From positions 62,001-126,000 of the forward strand of contig NZ_RWIS01000010.1 of assembly GCF_003944705.1 (NCBI RefSeq): 64,000 bases of DNA, in the 5' to 3' direction. Under the pieces are notes generated by a model. That model had not been told where the DNA came from, made no database searches, and saw only the letters and a list, made by a program, of their open reading frames with translations. The position numbers and the translations under genes were made by a program. Below are positions 7,260-16,526 of this stretch, piece after piece (the first letter of the stretch is position 1; each line of letters starts with the position of its first letter). This DNA is from Hymenobacter metallilatus. Lineage in GTDB: Bacteria > Bacteroidota > Bacteroidia > Cytophagales > Hymenobacteraceae.

Positions 7260-9788
7260 TTAACGGAGCTGCTGACCAATGATAAAGTGGAATATGCCCT
7301 TGTCCTGCTTCTGACCGGCCGAAGTAACCGGCACTTTGTCGAAGCCCCAGCCATAATCGAAGCCTAGCAAACCAAATGCCGACATGAAAATGCGGGCTCC
7401 TACCCCCGCCGAGCGGTACAGCTTGTAGGGGTTGTAGTTGGTGTACTGCTCGAAGGAATTACCGGCTTCGGCAAAGCTGAGTACGTACACTGTGGCTGCC
7501 GGATTGAGGCTGACCGGATAACGCATTTCCATCACGAATTTATTGTACACCACGCCCCCAGCCGACGTCTGCTGAGAAGCAGGCAGGGAGTTCACGTCAT
7601 TCGGATCGGCGTAACCGCGCAGGCCTACGTATTCGGTACCGGCAATGAAGTTGCTGGATCCCCCGTAGCCCAAGCCCGAGCCACCTAGCTTAAACCGTTC
7701 GAACGGCCCAATAGGACGGGCACTGTTGTAGCTGCCAATGAAGCCGAAGTGCGCCCGCGTGTTCAGCACCAGCTTACCCACCACCGGCGAGAACCACGAG
7801 GCATCGAACATCCACTTATGAAACTCTACCCACTCGTTCACGCTGGGGTGCGAGCCGGGGAACAGGGAGTAGGGCGGCGTCAGGTTCACGCTCAACGACA
7901 GCGAAGAGCCGCGCCGCGTGAACGTGGGATTATCAATGCTGTTGCGCGAAAGGGTGGTGTTGAACGTGACGTTGGTGGCATTGCCGGTGCCCGTGGGAAA
8001 GAAGTTGGCACCCAAACCGGGGTAGTTTTTCAGCTTGTACTGCGTTACCGATAAGGCGTTGCTCAGCGTGAAATAATCGTCGGGCCAGCGCAGGCGGCGG
8101 CCCAGGCTAATGCTGGCCCCGTTGGTTTTCAGCGACTGTTCCGAATTAACATCGAAGCTGCTGCCCAAACGGTAAATCGTTTTGGTTAAGCTGAACGACA
8201 GGGAGTTAGGCTTGCGCCCACCCAGCCAGGGCTCGGTGAAGGAAAACGAGTAAGCCTGGTATTGCAGGCCGTTGGCTTGCACGTTCAGGGCCAGGCGCTG
8301 CCCGTCGCCGGCCGGCACGGGCGTCCAGTTGCGCAGGGTACCAGCTTTGCGCAAAGAGAAGTTGTTGAACACCAGCCCCACCGTGCCAATGAAGCCGGCA
8401 TAGCCACCCCAGCCACCCGACAGAGTAATCTGGTCGGAAGGCTTTTCTTCCACGGTGTAGTTGATGTCCACGGTACCGTCGGCCTGGTTGGGCACCGGGT
8501 TCAGGCCAATTTTCTCGGGGTCGAAGTAGCCCAGCGTAGCAATTTCGCGCTGGCTCCGGATCAACTGCTCCCGGCTGAACTTGTCGCCGGGCAGCGTATA
8601 CAAAGCCCGCCGCACCACGTGGTCGGAGGTTTTGGTGTTGCCGGCAATGTTCACGTCTTTGATGCGGGCCTGTACGCCTTCCGACACGCGCATCTCAATA
8701 TCAATGGAGTCGCCTTCCACCTTGGTTTCCACCGGATCAATCTGGAAGAACAAGTAGCCGTCGTTCATGTACAGCGACGACACGTCCTGACCCGTAGGGT
8801 TGTAAGTCAGGCGCTTGTCCAGCGTTTCTTTGCTGTATACGCTGCCCTCCTTGATGCCCAGCACGGAGGCCAGCGTCTTGTCGTCGTAGAGGTAGTTGCC
8901 CTTCCAGGTGATGTTGCGGAAGTAGTACTTCGGGCCTTCATCCACCTTCACCGTCAGGCGTAGCCCCTCGCCTACCCGCGCCAGTGAATCGGACACAATT
9001 ACAGCGTCGCGGTAGCCCTGGCTATTATAGAACTCTATCAGCTTCTCCTTATCGTCGGCAAACTCCTTGGCTTGGTATTTCCCGGAGTTGAACAGCTTCG
9101 GAAACTTCTTCTCCTTGGTCTTTTTGAACTTCCCCTTCAACTTGCCGTCCTTGAAGGCAGTATTACCTTCAAACACGATGTCGTTGATTTTCACCTTCGA
9201 GCCCTTGTCCACGTTAATGAACAGTACCACACTATTCGACAGGGCCGAATCGGCTTTCTGGGTAATATTCACCTTGGCGTCAAGGAAGCCCTTGTTGGTG
9301 TAGAACTTCCGTACCTGAGTGCGGGTGTTGCTCAGCAAGGCGTCCGTTACCACCTTGCCCCGGATCAGCTTGATCTTGTTCTTCAGCTCATCCGCCTGGC
9401 TTTTCCCAATGCCGGTAAATTCGAACTTGGAAAGCCGGGGCCGTTCCTTCAGGTTGAAGTCCAGAAACACCTGAGAGCCTTCGGTGCGGGTAATGCTTAC
9501 GCTTACATCCCCCAGAATGCCCTGGTCCCAGAGCTTCCGGATGGCCCGGCCTATTTCTTCCCCCGGAATCGTAATTGGGTCGCCGATTTTCAGGCCGGTT
9601 AGTCCGATCAGCGTATTGGGGTCGAGGTAACGGGCACCGCTGATGGTAATACCACCCAACGTATAGCGCTGTGCCTGTTCGCCTTCGGGCACCGCCTGGG
9701 TTTGCGCAAAGGCAGTTGTAGCAGGGGCAGCACCCAGGGCCAGGGCCAGGACGGCTGCAGGAACTAGCTTATGGTAAGAAGAACTCAT
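7260..9788 (-). CDS. bamA: Outer membrane protein assembly factor BamA
   Basis: An 842-residue Omp85 protein that folds and inserts beta-barrels into the outer membrane. A signal peptide at 1-29 (ending TAFAQ) is followed by POTRA repeats: ITISGARYLDPNTL, KFEFTGIGKSQADELKNKI, INDIVFEGNTAFKDGKLK, YYFRNITWKGNYLYDDKTL and IKDVNIAGNTKTSDHVVRR, giving five. The surface-antigen barrel follows from about residue 445. The length fits Bacteroidota BamA. The protein ends in Arg (IIGQQLR), whereas many barrels end in an aromatic residue. Only 9 bases separate it from uppS upstream, and the Skp paralogues follow, so these form an envelope-biogenesis operon. Confidence 0.95.
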   Translation of the reverse strand: MSSSYHKLVPAAVLALALGAAPATTAFAQTQAVPEGEQAQRYTLGGITISGARYLDPNTLIGLTGLKIGDPITIPGEEIGRAIRKLWDQGILGDVSVSITRTEGSQVFLDFNLKERPRLSKFEFTGIGKSQADELKNKIKLIRGKVVTDALLSNTRTQVRKFYTNKGFLDAKVNITQKADSALSNSVVLFINVDKGSKVKINDIVFEGNTAFKDGKLKGKFKKTKEKKFPKLFNSGKYQAKEFADDKEKLIEFYNSQGYRDAVIVSDSLARVGEGLRLTVKVDEGPKYYFRNITWKGNYLYDDKTLASVLGIKEGSVYSKETLDKRLTYNPTGQDVSSLYMNDGYLFFQIDPVETKVEGDSIDIEMRVSEGVQARIKDVNIAGNTKTSDHVVRRALYTLPGDKFSREQLIRSQREIATLGYFDPEKIGLNPVPNQADGTVDINYTVEEKPSDQITLSGGWGGYAGFIGTVGLVFNNFSLRKAGTLRNWTPVPAGDGQRLALNVQANGLQYQAYSFSFTEPWLGGRKPNSLSFSLTKTIYRLGSSFDVNSEQSLKTNGASISLGRRLRWPDDYFTLSNALSVTQYKLKNYPGLGANFFPTGTGNATNVTFNTTLSRNSIDNPTFTRRGSSLSLSVNLTPPYSLFPGSHPSVNEWVEFHKWMFDASWFSPVVGKLVLNTRAHFGFIGSYNSARPIGPFERFKLGGSGLGYGGSSNFIAGTEYVGLRGYADPNDVNSLPASQQTSAGGVVYNKFVMEMRYPVSLNPAATVYVLSFAEAGNSFEQYTNYNPYKLYRSAGVGARIFMSAFGLLGFDYGWGFDKVPVTSAGQKQDKGIFHFIIGQQLR

Positions 9789-9797
9789 GTTCGGGAA

Positions 9798-10544
9798 TTA
9801 CGATACGGTTAGCTGCTCACTGGTCTTCCCGAAACGACGCTCCCGCTGCTGATAGGCGCGCAGGGCATCGTAGAAATGCTCCCGCCGGAAATCCGGCCAG
9901 AGCAAATCGGTAATAAACAGTTCTGTATAGGCCAGCTGCCACAGGAGAAAATTGCTAATTCGCTGTTCGCCACTCGTGCGAATCAGCAGTTCGGGGTCCG
10001 GAATACCGGCTGTGGAAAGGAATCCGGCCACAGTAGCCTCCGTAATCTGATCAGGCTGCAAGCGACCCGCCGCCACCTCCATTGCCACTTGCCGGCTGGC
10101 CTGGGTCAGGTCCCACCGGCCGCTGTAGCTCAGGGCCAGCAGCAGCGTCGTGCGGGTTCCATCCTTGGTCAGCTCAATAGCTTCAGCCAGCTCTTTCTGG
10201 CAGGATGCCGGTAGATTTTCAATCTGCCCAATAGCCTGCAGGCGGATGCTGTTTTTCAGCAAGGTGGATGTCTCCTGCCGGATGGTATGCACCAGCAGCT
10301 GCATCAGCGCCATTACCTCGTGAGCCGGCCTCGACCAGTTTTCGGTCGAAAAAGCATACAAGGTCAGGTACTTTACACCCGCTTCTGCCGCAGCTTCCAC
10401 CGTTTCGCGCACAGCCGTAATAGCACTTTGGTGCCCGAAAATGCGTAAGCCGCCCTTCTGCTTGGCCCAACGGCCATTGCCATCCATGATGACGGCTACG
10501 TGAGCGGGAATATTCTGGGAGTCAATTTCGGACCGAGCGGCCAT
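9798..10544 (-). CDS. uppS: Isoprenyl transferase (undecaprenyl diphosphate synthase)
   Basis: A 248-residue cis-prenyltransferase that elongates farnesyl diphosphate with isopentenyl diphosphate to make the lipid carrier for peptidoglycan and surface glycans. The signature IPAHVAVIMDGNGRWAKQKG contains the Mg-binding Asp21. FSTENWSRP and the late motif RTSGEQRISNFLLWQLAYTE, followed by WPDF, are the remaining hallmarks. Its length is typical. The stop lies 9 bases before the bamA start, so the pair is translated from one mRNA. The ATG at 10544 is the only reasonable start, because the catalytic region begins within 15 residues of it. Confidence 0.96.
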   Translation of the reverse strand: MAARSEIDSQNIPAHVAVIMDGNGRWAKQKGGLRIFGHQSAITAVRETVEAAAEAGVKYLTLYAFSTENWSRPAHEVMALMQLLVHTIRQETSTLLKNSIRLQAIGQIENLPASCQKELAEAIELTKDGTRTTLLLALSYSGRWDLTQASRQVAMEVAAGRLQPDQITEATVAGFLSTAGIPDPELLIRTSGEQRISNFLLWQLAYTELFITDLLWPDFRREHFYDALRAYQQRERRFGKTSEQLTVS

Positions 10545-10626
10545 TAGTACTTTTTGCGTAAAGAGGCCGCAAGTTACGCAAATGGTTGCATTCCCCTCTG
10601 CCCGATAACCACTTGCAGCACCCGGC

Positions 10627-10671
10627 TAAAATACGCACTGCCCCCGGCATTTCGTATACCGGGGGCAGTGC
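10627..10671 (-). terminator. Terminator between DUF6089 gene and uppS
   Basis: The hairpin GCACTGCCCCCGG with its complement is followed on the minus strand by GTATTTTA. It lies after the DUF6089 gene and before uppS, so uppS-bamA may use a promoter in the ~80 bases between. Confidence 0.7.
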
Positions 10672-10687
10672 AGGTGCAGGCGCGCCT

Positions 10688-11449
10688 CTACTTATCAGCC
10701 TTCTTGCCTTTCTCCTGGCTTTTGTCCGGACACCTGATTTTGTAGAACGTGTAGGAAATACTCAGCCCGTTGTAGAAGTACCAGTCCTGGTCGTGCGGGT
10801 TACCTAGCAAGTCGTTCTGCCCCCCCGACTGACCATCTACGTGGTCGAGGTTGTCGGTGAAGGTTTTGCGGGCTCCGGCCTCCAGTCCCAGGTTCCAGTG
10901 CTCCGATACAGCATATTTAAAGCCTAGGCCAACCGGAACTGCTACGCTGAACACGGCGGCTTTCTGATTTAGCAATGGCTGTGCCGTGCTGGCAGTAGTA
11001 GTATTGGCATAAAACCCAGCTACACCAATAAAGACATAAGGTGTGAAATGGATCTTATCCCGACGGTTGTGGTAGTCGTAGAAATTGTATTCCATACCAC
11101 CCGCGGCCTCCAACAAGCTGCCTTTCATGTTGGCGTCCCGGTAAGCAGCCTGGGGCGTTACGTTTCCACTACTCCCCGTCACGTTGCGGTCATCGGCACG
11201 GAGCATACCGCCCATCAAACCGGCGCGCAGTGTTATCGGAGCCGAAATATCCTTGCGGTAAAACGCCGTTAGCGCGGGGCGGTTGTTACGAAACTGGTAA
11301 TTGGGCGAAAGTTCTCCCTTGTACACAAGCCCCCCGATACCAACGCCCAGCTCACTGGTATTCTGGGCTGCTGCTGAGCGGACAAAAAAAACACTCCCTA
11401 CCGACATGGCGCCGATAAGGAGTGCTGTATGCGAGGTCAAATTGATCAT
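10688..11449 (-). CDS. DUF6089-type outer-membrane beta-barrel protein (copy 2)
   Basis: A 253-residue exported protein with a signal peptide ending near RSAAAQ and alternating hydrophobic strands typical of a small barrel: LGVGIGGLVYKGELSP, HFTPYVFIGVAGFYAN and WNLGLEAGARKTFTDNLDHV. It ends DWYFYNGLSISYTFYKIRCP plus a Lys-rich tail. The motif GARKTFTDYLDDV/NLDHV is shared with the next gene upstream, so the two are paralogues. Members of this uncharacterised family sit beside uppS and bamA in many Bacteroidota, which suggests an envelope role. No activity is known to me. Confidence 0.85.
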   Translation of the reverse strand: MINLTSHTALLIGAMSVGSVFFVRSAAAQNTSELGVGIGGLVYKGELSPNYQFRNNRPALTAFYRKDISAPITLRAGLMGGMLRADDRNVTGSSGNVTPQAAYRDANMKGSLLEAAGGMEYNFYDYHNRRDKIHFTPYVFIGVAGFYANTTTASTAQPLLNQKAAVFSVAVPVGLGFKYAVSEHWNLGLEAGARKTFTDNLDHVDGQSGGQNDLLGNPHDQDWYFYNGLSISYTFYKIRCPDKSQEKGKKADK

Positions 11450-11491
11450 GCGCTGACTGGCTGTTGAAGAAAGGACAGCCAGCAGTACTGA

Positions 11492-12373
11492 CTATCTGAA
11501 TTTGGGGTTGCGTACCCGCGGAGCGAGGATATAGTTTACCGAAAGGCCCAGAGTTGAGTACCAGTCCTTCTCATTGCTCTTGCCACGCTGGCCACCAGCC
11601 TGGTTTGCAGTGGAGTAAGTACCTGCTACACCCCGGGTAATGTCGAAGCCGAAGTATTTGGCAGCATCTGACTGAAGCTGATTACGGTCGGTGACATAGT
11701 TGGTGCTTACATCATCGAGGTAGTCCGTGAATGTTTTGCGGAAACCTAGTTCGATGCCAATATCGAAGCTTTTATTGAGTTTGTAACGGGCACCTGCACC
11801 GAAAGGAATGACAAACTGGGTGAGAGAATAGCCGCTGGACTGGCCCTCAGTCTTTAACGGCTGCAGGGCTACAATATTGCCATCAGCATCCAACCCCTTC
11901 GGGTTGTGGTGAATTACACCAACCCCGGCAAACACGTAAGGAACAAAATCCGGACGCTTGATATAGTTATTACGGTTCTCAATCAGGTCGAAAATACCCG
12001 TGGCCGCCAGTTCCAGAATATCATTGCGGAAGTTCATGTTCCGGTTGTAGCGGTATTTTGCTTCCGGATCTGTCTGGTCAGCAGCTTTGGCATCGTCACC
12101 GGTGATACGGCCGTACGAAAGAGAGGCACGGCCAGAAATACGCGGAGCAAAACGACGGGTAATATTGAGCCCTACGTTAGGACGAGTGGCGCCCGGGCGG
12201 AAGCTAGGAATGCTGGGTTTTGGTGTGATGTCACCAAAATACGCCATACCATTCAGGGTAAGACCAACAGAGTTGTACTGCTTCCGCTTACTGAACTGCT
12301 GCGCACTCGCCTCCGACGCTACCAGCGCGAGGACCAGCAACAGGGCCAAAGTGTGGGTCAAGAGTTGCTTCAT
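11492..12373 (-). CDS. DUF6089-type outer-membrane beta-barrel protein (copy 1)
   Basis: A 293-residue paralogue of the downstream protein. A signal peptide MKQLLTHTLALLLVLALVAS ends near ASAQQ. Barrel-like strands include YNSVGLTLNGMAYFGDITP, RISGRASLSYGRITGDD, FVPYVFAGVGVIHHNPKG and FDIGIELGFRKTFTDYLDDVSTN. The end, DWYSTLGLSVNYILAP, matches its paralogue. It is transcribed with the neighbouring copy, with 42 bases between them, and follows nadK. The family is conserved in the phylum but without a known function. The tandem arrangement suggests duplication and divergence. Confidence 0.86.
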   Translation of the reverse strand: MKQLLTHTLALLLVLALVASEASAQQFSKRKQYNSVGLTLNGMAYFGDITPKPSIPSFRPGATRPNVGLNITRRFAPRISGRASLSYGRITGDDAKAADQTDPEAKYRYNRNMNFRNDILELAATGIFDLIENRNNYIKRPDFVPYVFAGVGVIHHNPKGLDADGNIVALQPLKTEGQSSGYSLTQFVIPFGAGARYKLNKSFDIGIELGFRKTFTDYLDDVSTNYVTDRNQLQSDAAKYFGFDITRGVAGTYSTANQAGGQRGKSNEKDWYSTLGLSVNYILAPRVRNPKFR

Positions 12374-12498
12374 ATTGAGCGAGGGTTAAGAATATCGTTC
12401 TGGAAAAGTGCGAAAAATCGTATGGACACGGTCGCAGTGAGCGACAAAAGTAGAAGATGCAGTGAACTTTAAAAACATTTACGGCAAAAACTCTATGC

Positions 12499-13392
12499 TT
12501 AAACCGGTATTCCAGCGGGGTTCCGGCGGTCAAGGCCCCAGTTGAGCTTACTGCGCAAGGTACTCAGGAAGTTAACGTGATTCAGCTTTACCAGGCGAGT
12601 AGTAAAGTTTTCTCGGCGAACTGCAATCTGAATTCCAGCCTCCACGGTATTGGAACGCGAGTCGAGCGAGAGGAGAAAATTGTTGCTTCTGCCTTCAATT
12701 TCAAAAGAAATTACGCTCCGATCGGACACAATAAGGGGCCGTACATTCAGATTGTGAGGGCATACGGGAGCGATGATAAAATTGTTCGTCTGAGGAAGCA
12801 TAACCGGGCCCCCACAACTTAACGAGTAACCGGTGGATCCGGTAGGCGTTGACACAATCAGGCCATCCGCCCAGTAGGAGTTCAGGTATTCCCCATCGAT
12901 GTAGGTGTGCACTACAATCATGGAGGATGTATCCCGCTTCAGAATACTGAACTCGTTGAGCCCGAAGTTGATATCACCGAAGGTATCCGGATCCGTATCC
13001 ACCCGGATCAGGCTACGGTCTTCCAGCACGAAGTGGCCTTTAAATAGGGCATCAATGGCTTGCGCAATTTTATCGGGAGAGATGGTAGCCAGAAAGCCCA
13101 GCCGGCCGGTGTTGATACCGAGAATAGGAATCTGCAGGGGCCCGACGTAGGTAACAGTATCCAGCAGGGTACCATCGCCCCCGATACTGAGCACGAAGCG
13201 CGTACCCAGCAGGGAGTCGCCGCGCCTGAAGGTAGTGATGCCTTCAGGAAGCTGGATGTATTGACTGAGGTAGGCATAAAATGACTCGAGGATACTTAGC
13301 TCGGCCTGCCGCCGCACCAGATCATCTATCATTTCCTGCATAAAAGCGGTTTGATTTTCATCGAACGGCTTTCCCAGAATGGCTATTTTCAT
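12499..13392 (-). CDS. nadK: NAD kinase
   Basis: A 297-residue NAD kinase, making NADP from NAD with ATP in the cytoplasm. The fingerprint GGDGTLLDTVTYVG contains the catalytic Asp. ILGINTGRLGFLATIS and the nucleotide-binding motif TPTGSTGYSLSCGGP are intact, and DGLIVSTPTGST gives the usual context. Length is normal for the family. The start MKIAILGKPFDENQ is preceded by a short AT-rich spacer. It lies between the Omp85-like gene and the DUF6089 pair, a gene order recurring in Bacteroidota. Confidence 0.95.
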   Translation of the reverse strand: MKIAILGKPFDENQTAFMQEMIDDLVRRQAELSILESFYAYLSQYIQLPEGITTFRRGDSLLGTRFVLSIGGDGTLLDTVTYVGPLQIPILGINTGRLGFLATISPDKIAQAIDALFKGHFVLEDRSLIRVDTDPDTFGDINFGLNEFSILKRDTSSMIVVHTYIDGEYLNSYWADGLIVSTPTGSTGYSLSCGGPVMLPQTNNFIIAPVCPHNLNVRPLIVSDRSVISFEIEGRSNNFLLSLDSRSNTVEAGIQIAVRRENFTTRLVKLNHVNFLSTLRSKLNWGLDRRNPAGIPV

Positions 13393-13432
13393 AACAAAAA
13401 CATAATCCGGCTACCGGCGGAGGAGGCGGTTG

Positions 13433-14953
13433 TCAGATGGGAAACTGGGTACGAAAGAAAAAGCCCCCTTGCTGCTCCCGGTTGCGGGTGTATTCAAATG
13501 TGAATACCCAGTCGTAGTACGTGACCAAATGCAGGGCCACGCCGGCCGAGGCCAACATCTGATTGGGTAACCGATTAGCTGCCTGTGCAGCGGGCTGACG
13601 TACGTAGCCGACGTCGACAAAGGTATTTAAATAAAATACCAGCGGTATGGTGTTGAAGCGGGAGCTGGGCAGCCCATCCACTGTCAGCTTGCCTAAATCC
13701 AGGAGGCGGAAGGTGAGGCCTTGCTGTATTAAGCCGAGTTGGCGGCCTTCTACCACGTAGGCATCATAGCCCCGTACCAGCACATCGTAGCCGAAAGCCC
13801 GGTCGTCGGGGTAAGCCAGGGCGCGGGCGAACCGGAGCTGGGCAGTGGCTCCAGCACTGTAGTAAAACGGCCCACCTAATGCTATATAGCGTGCGTAGCG
13901 GCCCCGCAGCGTAAGAATGGAAGGGGTAGAGCTATCAAGGAAAGTGCGGTACGTAGCACTCAGCTGCGCAAACTGGCCAGTGAGCGGGTAGGCGAAGGTG
14001 TTGCGCTGGTTGAGGGTGCTTACCAGCCCAAACTCCAGGTACTGGCGCCGCGGACCGTGCAGAAAGTACCGCGGGTTGTAGTACAGCACTGAGTCGGAAA
14101 CCTGCTCGTGGTGATAAGAGACATCGAAGGCCGTGAGATGCTGCACTGTTCGGCGCCAGCGGATGCCCACGGTGGCGTACTGCCGCTCGATGGGAAAGGC
14201 CCGCTCCTGCCGCAGATTACGGAGCCGGTCGGCAACGGTGGCATAATCCAGGGAATGGCTCCGGTAGTAGGAATAGCCGGCCCCAAACCCCACGCGCCGC
14301 TTGCGGCCGTAGCCGGGAGCTTCATAAAACAACTCGTATTTGCGGTTGAACCCCAGCTGCAGATTTGCCAGCAGCTGTTCGTTGCGGCCCCGAAAGTTAC
14401 GCCGCACCAGATGCAGGCCATAGTCTACCCGCTGCCACCGGTCGGGGCGGTCCAGCCAGGAGCGGAAGTTCCGGTCGGCCAGGGAGAAAATAGGCACGGG
14501 AAACGTGTACCACCGCTCCTGTACGCTGTAAAGCACGGTAAGCTCCCCCTCCCGGCACACCGACTGCACCAGCACCTGATGAAACAGCTGCAGGTTAAAC
14601 AGCCGGCGGCGGTTGGCTTCCAGCCGACGGCCAAGAGCCGCTGCTGCCAGGGTATCATTTTCCCGGAAATCCAGCTCGGCCCGTAGTACTGCCTCCCGGG
14701 TTACGTTGTTGCCCACGAACAGAATACGGCCCACCCGCAGGGTAGGATAGCCGGGGCACGGTACCTGCACCAAGCTGTCGGGTGCGGCGCGGCGCAACGA
14801 ATCGGGCGGAGGCGCAAGGGTATGCCCCACAGATGCAGCTGGTGCAGTATGAAACAGCCCCCCTAGCCACAGGAGCAAAACGGATAGCAACACCTTCCCT
14901 ACCGGCTCAAATACTGAGGTAGCGCAACAGGGCGTTGTAGCGCTCCTGTTCAT
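13433..14953 (-). CDS. Omp85-superfamily (BamA/TamA-like) outer-membrane protein
   Basis: A 506-residue protein with an N-terminal hydrophobic segment (KVLLSVLLLWLGGLF). One POTRA-like unit follows (LRVGRILFVGNNVTREAVLRAEL ... LFNLQLFHQVLVQSV), then a predicted barrel rich in aromatic strands: KYELFYEAPGYGRKRRVGFGAGYSYY and FGYDVLVRGYDAYVVEGRQLGL, where the RGY-type motif is an Omp85 hallmark. It is shorter than BamA, with fewer POTRA units. The ATG at 14953 overlaps the preceding CBS gene by 47 bases. A GTG at 14893, after that stop and next to an AGGGAAGG stretch, is a credible alternative start. The substrate is unknown. It could translocate or insert a specific envelope protein or lipid. 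Confidence 0.8.
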   Translation of the reverse strand: MNRSATTPCCATSVFEPVGKVLLSVLLLWLGGLFHTAPAASVGHTLAPPPDSLRRAAPDSLVQVPCPGYPTLRVGRILFVGNNVTREAVLRAELDFRENDTLAAAALGRRLEANRRRLFNLQLFHQVLVQSVCREGELTVLYSVQERWYTFPVPIFSLADRNFRSWLDRPDRWQRVDYGLHLVRRNFRGRNEQLLANLQLGFNRKYELFYEAPGYGRKRRVGFGAGYSYYRSHSLDYATVADRLRNLRQERAFPIERQYATVGIRWRRTVQHLTAFDVSYHHEQVSDSVLYYNPRYFLHGPRRQYLEFGLVSTLNQRNTFAYPLTGQFAQLSATYRTFLDSSTPSILTLRGRYARYIALGGPFYYSAGATAQLRFARALAYPDDRAFGYDVLVRGYDAYVVEGRQLGLIQQGLTFRLLDLGKLTVDGLPSSRFNTIPLVFYLNTFVDVGYVRQPAAQAANRLPNQMLASAGVALHLVTYYDWVFTFEYTRNREQQGGFFFRTQFPI

Positions 14954-15584
14954 CCTCGGTTACCTCGCCAGTGCCACTAAACTGGGCAGTAATAGAGTAG
15001 CCAAACCGCTCCAGCGTGGCAATAATACGGGTAATATTAGGCGTATTGAGCTTAAGCGTGAGCCGAATGCGATAAGGGTCGTGCTCATCCTGGGCCACGT
15101 GGGCACTCATAATCTTGGCATTATTTTCCTCCACGTACCGGCTGATCTGGGTGAGAGAATAGTCCCGCTCCTCCATGGCCAGCACGATAATGCCCTGCTG
15201 GCTGGTGGCGACGGGCACTTTACCGAAAGCGGCCAGCGTATCACTTACCGTTACTACGCCCATGTACTCGTGCTGCGCATCCAGCACGGGTACCAGCTGG
15301 ATTTTGTTCTGAACGGCTAACTCAATAATATTATAGAAATGCTGATCATGCTGCACGTGCACATCGGCGTAGCTGAGTGAGAGGCTGCCGAGCAAACACT
15401 CCACTCCTTCCCGATCCAGCAGGTCCGATTCGGTTATAAGCCCCCGGTAGTGGCGGTTGTCGAGCACGGGCAGTTGTCCCACATGAAACTCCTCCAGCCA
15501 GCGGGCCGCCTTCTCCGTTGAATCCGTCACTTTAAGTGGCGGAATCATCTGATTCAGTAAATCTTCGGCGAGAATCGAATTCAT
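14907..15584 (-). CDS. CBS-domain protein with C-terminal ACT-like region
   Basis: A 225-residue cytoplasmic regulator-like protein. Two CBS motifs form a nucleotide-binding Bateman pair at about 1-130 (LLNQMIPPLKVTDSTEKAA ... GQLPVLDNRHYRGLITESDLLD, and QLVPVLDAQHEYMGVVTVSDTL). The rest, GIIVLAMEERDYSLTQISRYVEENNAKI through TRIIATLERFGYSITAQF, resembles an ACT-like regulatory domain. The ATG at 15584 begins MNSILAEDLL right before the first CBS unit; a longer frame would add an unrelated Cys/Arg-rich leader. It precedes the Omp85-like gene and nadK, a neighbourhood seen elsewhere in the phylum. Ligand and target are unknown. Confidence 0.87.
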   Translation of the reverse strand: MNSILAEDLLNQMIPPLKVTDSTEKAARWLEEFHVGQLPVLDNRHYRGLITESDLLDREGVECLLGSLSLSYADVHVQHDQHFYNIIELAVQNKIQLVPVLDAQHEYMGVVTVSDTLAAFGKVPVATSQQGIIVLAMEERDYSLTQISRYVEENNAKIMSAHVAQDEHDPYRIRLTLKLNTPNITRIIATLERFGYSITAQFSGTGEVTEDEQERYNALLRYLSI

Positions 15585-15744
15585 CGGAGAACGGGCAAAA
15601 AACAGGGAAAAACAGCAGGTGCGGGGGCAATATAAGCGGTAACGCTGCCAGAAGGTTTTTCGGACGAGCAACTACCTGCTAATCGGCTATAAGAGCGGGA
15701 AAACCAGCCTGTAGGTTGCACCATACCAGCCGCTTTCCACCTGC

Positions 15745-16521
15745 CTACTGAGATATAACCGCCGCCGTACGCGCCAGAAAAGCTGTCAGAAACCGGTTGA
15801 ACTGATGGGGCCGCTCCATCATGGGGGCGTGGCCGCAGTGGTCGAGAAAACGCAGCTCTGAGCCCCGAATCAGCCGATTGAACTCGTGAGCAACCACCGG
15901 TGGGGTGATTGTATCGTTCAGGCCCCAGACCAGCAGGGTAGGCACGTTGATTTTATGCAGCTCCTTGGCCAGATTATGCCGCTGGGCCGAGCGGGCAATG
16001 CTGATGATGCGCAGGCATTTGGCGTTGGAGTTGGTCACGCTGAATACCTCATCAACCAGTTCCTGCGTAGCCACAGCGGGGTCGTAGAACGTGTAGGCCA
16101 CTCGCTCCTGCACGTAGGCGTAGTTGCCACGCTTGGGAAAGGAGCCGCCCATGCCATCCTCGAACAGGCCGCTGCTGCCCGTCAGGACCAGCCGCTTCAC
16201 CCGGGCGCTATTCTGCAGAGTATATACCAACGCAATATGACCGCCAAGTGAATTCCCGAGCACGGTGCAGGGCTCTGTCAGGCTGATTTCGGCCAGAAAA
16301 TCTTCGACAAAACTCACCAGCCCCGGTACCCCGGCTTTCAACAGCGGCATATCATAGATGGGCAGCAGGGGAATAATAACGCGGTGCTGGGGGCTGAATT
16401 CCTGCACTACTTCCTGCCAATTGCTGAGCGCTCCGAACAAGCCGTGCAGCAACAGCAGCACCTCACCGGAACCTTCGTCTACGTATTGAAAACCGTTTTT
16501 CTCCTTGATCTGCAGCTCCAT
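15745..16521 (-). CDS. Alpha/beta-fold hydrolase
   Basis: A 258-residue alpha/beta hydrolase. LLLLHGLFGALSNW forms the oxyanion-hole region. The nucleophile elbow is GNSLGGHIAL, with Ser in the G-x-S-x-G motif. LVWGLNDTITPP carries the acid, and the catalytic His is in DHCGHAPMMERP. The start at 16521 (MELQIKEKNGFQYVDEG) follows the amidotransferase stop by only 5 bases, so the two genes are translated from one message. A longer in-frame start would run through that gene. Substrate is not predictable. Confidence 0.9.
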   Translation of the reverse strand: MELQIKEKNGFQYVDEGSGEVLLLLHGLFGALSNWQEVVQEFSPQHRVIIPLLPIYDMPLLKAGVPGLVSFVEDFLAEISLTEPCTVLGNSLGGHIALVYTLQNSARVKRLVLTGSSGLFEDGMGGSFPKRGNYAYVQERVAYTFYDPAVATQELVDEVFSVTNSNAKCLRIISIARSAQRHNLAKELHKINVPTLLVWGLNDTITPPVVAHEFNRLIRGSELRFLDHCGHAPMMERPHQFNRFLTAFLARTAAVISQ

Positions 16522-16526
16522 CGTCG

